Position numbers and translations under genes: made by a program. Source: Gordius sp. MW1 (lineage: Eukaryota; Nematomorpha; Gordioida; Gordea; Gordiidae). From it: a DNA stretch of 64,000 bases. This document shows positions 58,205 through 64,000 of the stretch, in pieces; within the stretch, counting starts at the first letter, position 1, and the number at the start of each line of letters is the position of its first letter. The DNA is taken from contig OZ038527.1 in assembly GCA_964036665.1 (NCBI GenBank), forward strand, positions 17,940,221-18,004,220, written 5' to 3'. The notes beneath the pieces are model-generated. The model was not told the origin of the DNA. It saw only the letters and a list, made by a program, of their open reading frames with translations, and did no database searches.

Positions 58205-58320
58205 CAGTCCTAGCCCGCTAGAGAATATTAAGGCCCGTATAGGCCCGACTTGTTTTTTTATAAAGCAGAAGCCCGTCCAAGCCCAGGCCCGTGTGCGGGC
58301 CGGCCGCGCAATTCTCTAGC
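58205..58320. mobile_element. Short GC-rich remnant bounded by a 10-bp inverted repeat
   Basis: GCTAGAGAAT (58219) and ATTCTCTAGC (58311) enclose AGGCCCGTATAGGCCCG and GTGCGGGCCGGCCGCGC. The composition resembles the 52590 hAT-type family; no target duplication is seen. Confidence 0.45.
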
Positions 58321-59970
58321 AATGAGTAAGCTATCCTAACATTCTTATTGTAATGGAGCTAACCACAGAAGGAGTACAAATGAATACATGGCTGTAGCCC
58401 CATTTATAATGAATTTCAGAATAGGAAAGGGATATACATAATTCGTGTTTTAAGAGCGAACTTGAGATACAATAAAATTCTATTAATCTTTAATTGCAAT
58501 TAATGAATAATTAATTATTAATAGAAATTAAGCGAGATAAGTTGAAAATAAATTAATTATTAGTTCACTAAAAGTCGAACTGGATTAATTATATAAATTT
58601 TTTGACCCAAATTTATATTACATAGGGCTTCTTAGATTAATTTTGCTCAGCAATCAATGCAAATATTTACTTAAAAGTCGCATCGAAAATTAAAGAAATT
58701 CCCAAACCTTTACTGTTATTAAAATACTAGCTGATTACAAAGAAAGAAAATCATTCATTACTAGCCAGGCTAGCCTCTCAGGCATAAAATATTAAGAATG
58801 ATTTATTTTTTCAATTAAAATCAAACAAAATAAAAAACATATAGTCTTTATAACATATTTAGTATTTGTAAAGCAAGCGCGTAGGGAAGGGGGGTTTTCG
58901 GGTTACGACCCCCCCCCCCCCTCATTGAAAAAAAAATCATTTTTTTCAAATTATACGGAAAAAATATTAATAGAGTCTTGTGTGTGTTGCGCATATAGAA
59001 ATAATATATTATCTTAATTAATTTGATATTAATTTTAGATAAAATCTACTAATTATAACATTATTTATACAAAAAATTTATGTCCCGAGTGCGTGTTTTC
59101 TAATAAGAAGAAATTTAATTTTTAATTATTTCTCTAAAAAACTATCTCAACCTCTAAATTAAACGAGGAAGATGCTGATACAAGCCAAATTTTAGCAGCG
59201 GGGCGAACTTGGGCTAATAATTTAATTTAAACGGTCCCGGGCAGGACAATTATTGGTTCTGGTGGGAGATTTAAGCCTAAAAGGCTAATGCAAGTGTTTA
59301 GTTTAAACAATGGCCCTAATTAGCGCAAACAGAAAAATTGGAAGGAGCTATTTGCAATTTGCGTCGCTTAAGATATTATTAATGCATTTTTTACCAAAAA
59401 CCAATCATATATACTGAAAAAATGCTGGGGGTTTCGCCCCCAGACCCCCATCTCCTCGGGTGGGCCCGTTAAATTTTTTTAATAGTATTATGAAATAAGT
59501 TTTTTTGAAACCCCCCCCCTTGAGGCAATCCTGGCTACGCCCTTGTTGTAAAGCATTTAACTGCAATAGTGTGGCCCTTAAAGGCCAAAAAGCTAATATT
59601 GACAAATGGTTAATAAGTCAGCAGGAATTGTGCTGTTGAGTAATAATTAAAAAACTTTAAAATCAAACTTCCTCGTATAGCTTACGATTTACCTTGAAAT
59701 TGATTTAGCATTGAAATTTTTCCATTATTCATAGCAATGTAAGTAACGCCAAAATATTTTATGTTATATTCACTTGATACACCTTAGTTGTGTGCAATCA
59801 TATATATTATTTGCTTGGTGAATTCTCAAATAATCTCGATCGCCAAACTTTGAAATGTCTTTTAGCTTAAAATTAAAACTTAGTTAAAAAATTAGGAAAT
59901 CAATTATTTCTCTAATTAAAAATGTATATATGATTAATACCATATCTTACTTTTTGGTATTTTATATAAA
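58321..59970. other. Intergenic, fragments only
   Basis: AT-rich, with a G/C-run fragment at 58880-58922 and a broken GGGCGTAGCC-family MITE at 59427-59545 (ending CTGGCTACGCCCTTG). Nothing else supported. Confidence 0.45.
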
Positions 59971-59974
59971 TTAG

Positions 59975-60150
59975 GGAATCATGGCCAAAATGTGTTTATT
60001 TGTGGCCCTTTTTTACACTTCTCGGGGTTTATTTCCTATTAATCAGCGTGGTATACGTCAACGACGACTTCAAGCGAATTCTATATAATCGTGCACAAAA
60101 GCTGTCCTCGCCATTCTTAATTACCGTTAAAAAATCCCCATTTAAATCAG
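59975..60150 (+). CDS. Candidate internal coding exon of an unidentified membrane protein
   Basis: The frame is open from an upstream stop at 59967 to past 60150. It is bounded by a plausible acceptor (AAATTAG|G) and a strong donor (ATCAG|GTAAAC), giving 1 + 174 + 1 nt. It encodes a likely membrane helix (LWPFFTLLGVYFLLISVVYV) followed by NDDFKRILYNRAQKLSSPFL and ITVKKSPFKSG. Codon usage is richer in C at third positions than the surroundings, as in the known exons. I do not recognise the protein and found no partner exon inside the window. It could be an artefact. Confidence 0.35.
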
Positions 60151-60167
60151 GTAAACTAAATAAAATA

Positions 60168-60340
60168 CATGGGCGTAGCCAGGGGGGAAGGGGGCCGGCC
60201 CCTTTAAATGACAAACAAACAAAAAATTTCAACACAAAAACTCTTAAAAATTAAAAAAAAAAATATAGGTTTTGCCCTACCCCTAATTGAATTTTTAAAA
60301 TTTTCGCCTCCCCCTAATCCAATACCTGGCTACGCCCATG
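60168..60340. mobile_element. hAT-type MITE, GGGCGTAGCC family
   Basis: Begins CATGGGCGTAGCCAGG and ends CCTGGCTACGCCCATG, the best inverted repeat in the family. Flanks ATAAAATA and ATAAATAA agree at 6 of 8 positions. Confidence 0.82.
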
Positions 60341-60529
60341 ATAAATAATTAATTAATTACAATACATTTAAGTTCTAAAAATGTTAAAGTTTAGACTCAA
60401 ATGTCTCCTTAGATATCTTAAGATTTAATTTTGTATTAATTGACTAGATAGTTTAGTGTGGAAATATATATATGTAACCCTAGCTTGAAATAAAATTCAC
60501 CCTCGTAATTTATATTAATTGTCATGCAA

Positions 60530-60870
60530 TTTATGGGCTCGTTTTAGATTGTCCGTCCTGTCCTGTCCAACATGTAATTTTTTAATAATTGCTACGGAAA
60601 CTTATGTTATTGTAAAAACTTTGATTTTGCTTTCACATGAAGACCAGGACCGCTGGTTGGCCTTCATTTTTTCGACCTCGCCCGAGCCCAAATTCCATTT
60701 TTATTTTGTCTCGACTGATTAACTTTATATATTAGTAAATTTCTTTTGGCAACTTGCCTAGCTAGTTGCTTTATAACGCATAATTGCGAAATCGGCAAAT
60801 AATTGCGTGCAAATTAATGATGATGACCGTTGCTTATTTCTAATTTGTATGATCCGAGGCGAAAATTTGT
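60530..60870 (+). repeat. ~340-bp dispersed repeat, inverted relative to 47735-48085
   Basis: Starts with TGCAATTTATGGGCTCG, then TGTCCAACATG, GACCGCTGGTTGGCC, CTTTTGGCAACTTGCC and ATGATGACCGTTGC. These are the blocks of the STT3B-intron copy reversed. It shows that this family also ends in the GCCCATAAATTGCAT signature. Confidence 0.75.
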
Positions 60871-61326
60871 GTTTATTATTATTTCTTTTTGTTGCTTATT
60901 CTCCTAAATCTTACTTTTTGAAGCTCGTCCCACTTTTAATTTCTCTAACCCTGGGCCTAGGCTAAAGTACAATTTTGTCCTAATATTTTCCGCATATATA
61001 CTAAAGACCGTTGTTTATATTTAATTTGTATAACCCCGGCCTGAGGGGTATATCCATTTTATTTTTGTACCCGCAGCTTTTGACCCTTTTGGTACCTTAA
61101 CTTCAAATATACATCTTTCCCACAAAAAATATTTTTTTCGGCTGAAAATAAATGATGAAAACAAATTATTTTTTCCTTTTACTGGGCCTTATTTGTTTTT
61201 AAATTTTTTGTGACTTTTTTGTGTTTTGTCCATTTTGTTAGTGTGGTGGTTAATATAATGAGAGTAGTTAGAGGATTTAATTGCAAGTATTAATTGCCTG
61301 GAACACGATAAGATACTTTTCATTAC
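60871..61326. other. Intergenic, nothing recognised
   Basis: AT-rich sequence before composite repeat copy B; no supported feature. Confidence 0.4.
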
Positions 61327-61719
61327 AAATAAACTCGGGCCTTCGGCCCTCGTGGGAAGGGGGAGAAGGGAAGGGGAAGGGGAGTAGGGGAAGGGAAGGG
61401 GGGACGACTCATCTATACTCCGTATAAACGTAGCATATTTGCTATGCAATTTATGGGCGAGAAAGGTAGGAAGGGGCGAGAATGCCTATAGGGGAGGGGG
61501 GTATTAAATGCAAAATAATTAGTTATAGACCCTTGTAGGGGAGGGCATAGGGTAATTATCAATGTTAACCAATTCAAAAACGAAAAAAAAATTCGATTTA
61601 TTTGGCCAATGGTCATTTTTTTCATTGGTCAGTAGCCTGCGGACGATCAAAAAGTCATATTATCAATGATATTAACAAGAACAAAATATTAATTTAATTT
61701 AAAAAAAAAATAAAAATTT

Positions 61720-61802
61720 TGCCCTCTCCCGAGCTTGAACCAGGGATATCCAGGTGACCCTGTTTACAAGCCGTGCGCTATAACCCGTCACACCATGCTG
61801 GT
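61720..61802 (-). other. tRNA-like segment in composite repeat copy B
   Basis: Nearly identical to 3729-3812, with the same minus-strand B-box-like GGTTCAAGCTC and A-box-like region. Confidence 0.5.
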
Positions 61803-62529
61803 ATTAAAATAGTAGAAGTTATTATGTTATTTATATAGATAATGAAATAATAAAGTTCTGTTTTATGTTTAGAAAATCAATATATTTCATCGGTCAGTAG
61901 CCAGCGGACGGTCAAAAAGTCAAATTATCAATGGTATTAACAAGAACATAATATTAATTTATTTTTAAAGAAAAAAAATTAAAATAAAAATTACTTTTAG
62001 TTTTAAAAAAGGGCTAAATTCTGAAACTACCCGCCCGATTCGCTCGAAACTTTACCCGTAGGTGCCCAGGGCGGCCAGGGGTAAAATAGCCTTTTCAGAT
62101 TCCTAAAATACCTTTTCGTTTTAAAAATATAGGACATTTTTCGGCAACACGTGCGGTGTAATATCTATGACACGTAAAAAATTTTACTAATTATATAAAC
62201 TTACGCGCGCCATCTAATAAAATACAATTCGTGTTTTAATAGTTTAATAGTAGATTGAATTTAATTAGAAAGAACGGGCTATGATTATATACCTTTGAAG
62301 GAGGTTTCGAATTTTGTGTTAGTTTCTATCAATATATTGTATCGTAAATTAGAATCTAATACCTATATTTTTTTAACTATTACTTTTTAGGTTTTCTATG
62401 AAATCACAATCTAATTAAATGAAATATATTAACCCAATAAAAAAATATATATGCATTTATAAGGTTAAAAATATATATTACATAGTTGGTTTGGCTGTCT
62501 GTTAGACCATCTATAATAAATTTTTAGGT

Positions 62530-63215
62530 TATATATAAAATTTGGCCAATGGTCATTTTTTTTCATTGGTCAGTACCAACAGATACTCTATAAATCTGAT
62601 AGCCAAAAAAAACGGAAAAATATTTTTTGATGCTCACTTTGGCCAATGGTCATTTTTTTCCATTGGTCAGCAGCCAGCGGACGGCCAAAAAGTCATATTA
62701 TCAATGGTATTAACAGGAACAATCATAAGAGTCAAAAAAAACGGAAAAAAAATTTCGATTCTCAATTTGGCCAATGGTCATTTTTTTCCAATGGTCAGCA
62801 GCCAGGACACGGTAAAAGTGGTATAAATTCATAAGAGTCAAAAAAACGAAAAAAAAATTTCGAATCACATTTTGGCCAATGGTCATTTTTTTCCATTGGT
62901 CAGCAGCCAGGACACGGTAAAAGTGGATATAAATTCATAATAGTAAAAAAAACGAACAAAAAAATTTTCGAATCACATTTTGGCCAATGGTCATTTTTTT
63001 CCATTGGTCAGCAGCCAACGGACAACCAAAAAGTCACAATAGCAATGGTAGTAACAGGAACAATCATAATAGTCAAAAAAAACGAAAAAAATAATTTTGA
63101 TACACATTTTGGCCAATGGTCATTTTTTTCCATTGGTCAGCAGCCAGCGGACGGCCAAAAAGTCTTATTATCAATGGTAGTAGCAAGAACAATCATAAGA
63201 GTCAAAAAAAACTCC
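62530..63215. repeat. Hairpin minisatellite array in copy B
   Basis: Same monomer order as 4540-5215: a divergent first unit, long, short, short, long, long, with the CCAATGG...CCATTGG hairpin in each, ending at a minus-strand GGTTCGAATCC. Confidence 0.9.
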
Positions 63216-64000
63216 GGGATTCGAACCCACAAACTAGTTAGATTAATTAAAATTAAAAGTAAACAGCATGAGAAGACATTCGGTGCGTGACAAGACATTA
63301 GGTGCAAGACACCGAAGAGCGTGACAATATATAGATTCGGTGCAAGACATTCGGTAGCGTGACAAGACATCGGAAAATGGAAAGTGAGCCCATAATGAAA
63401 CATAGACCCTTGTATGGGAGGGCATAGGGTAATTATCAATGTTAACTAATTCAAAAACGAAAAAAAATTTCGATTTATACTTTGGCCAATGGTCATTTTT
63501 ATCATTGGTCAGTAGCCAGCGGACGATCAAAAGGTCACATTATCAATGGTATTAACAAGAACAATATATCAATTTAATTTAAAAAATAAATAAAAATTTT
63601 GCCCTCTCCGGGATTCGAACCCACATTAGTAAAGGCATAGGGTTTGGTAAGGGGCACAGGGACCCATATCAGTAAAGGCATAGGCTTTGGTAAGGGGCAC
63701 AGGGACCCATATCAGTAGAGGCGTAGGCCCTTGTAGGAAAGGGCATAGGGTAATTATCAATGTTAACCTATTCAAAGACGAAAAAATACCATAAATTGCA
63801 TATAGCAATTAAAACTTTCGCTTTATTTGGCCAATGGTCATTTTTTTCATTGGTCAGTAGCCAGCGGACGGTCAAAAATTCATATTATCAATGGTATTAA
63901 CAAGAACAATATATTAATTTAATTTAAAAAAAATAAAAAAAAAATTCGTCCTCTCCTCTCGAACCCGGGATATCCAGGTCACAAAGCTGGCGCCAATAAC

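Larger units (their letters stand above)
61327..64000. repeat. Composite dispersed repeat, copy B (runs off the window)
   Basis: Nearly collinear with 3371-6004 in the same orientation, through every submodule, with scattered substitutions and small indels. It has the left GGGCCTTCGGCCC hairpin that copy A lacks. The window ends at the same point of the element (GCTGGCGCCAATAAC) as position 5999 in copy A, so its true right end lies beyond. No intact gene inside. Confidence 0.88.

Noticed and set aside
59982-60090. Short secreted-peptide-like ORF starting MAKMCLFVALFY
   Set aside because: Overlaps the candidate splice-bounded exon in another frame; no cleavage or mature-peptide pattern convincing enough to prefer it.

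Overview
The window is nuclear DNA from an invertebrate animal. It is AT-rich (by eye about one third G+C), gene-poor and full of transposon remains. Five protein genes can be read exon by exon: a WAVE/SCAR actin regulator (+, 21706-29528), a leucine-rich-repeat membrane protein (-, 30118-31563), a RasGEF-domain protein (-, 34939-35857), mitochondrial ribosomal protein mS22 (+, 39525-40871) and oligosaccharyltransferase catalytic subunit STT3B (-, 45382-56968). WAVE and an STT3B with its acidic insert point to a metazoan. I cannot name the phylum. Many introns are only 35-47 nt while others in the same genes are several kb and packed with repeats. One further orphan coding exon (59975-60150) is likely.

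Layout. 1-6.1 kb: the C-terminal remnant of a non-LTR retrotransposon, a 0.9-kb terminal-inverted-repeat element, a duplicated repeat and a 2.6-kb composite repeat. 6.1-9.84 kb: two Ginger1-type DNA transposons inserted head to head at one CCGG site; an unoccupied relative of that site lies at 2885-3030. 11.1-16.7 kb: two decayed Ty3/Gypsy elements in opposite orientation. 16.7-21.6 kb: no gene seen. 21.7-31.6 kb: WAVE and the LRR gene, tail to tail. 34.9-40.9 kb: RasGEF and mS22, divergent. 45.4-57 kb: STT3B, whose introns hold hairpin minisatellites and hAT-type elements. 57.2-58.2 kb: reverse-transcriptase debris. 61.3-64 kb: a second, nearly identical copy of the composite repeat, running off the window.

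The host genes are unrelated housekeeping or signalling genes (actin nucleation, N-glycosylation, mitochondrial translation, small-GTPase activation); nothing suggests a functional cluster. The notable biology is in the mobile DNA. There are several hAT-type non-autonomous families with 8-bp target duplications, a tandem Ginger1 insertion with its empty site, a 570-bp-arm inverted repeat inside a WAVE intron, and a hairpin-bearing minisatellite family that recurs at least five times. All coordinates and splice sites were read by eye; family assignments rest on remembered motifs, not on searches.
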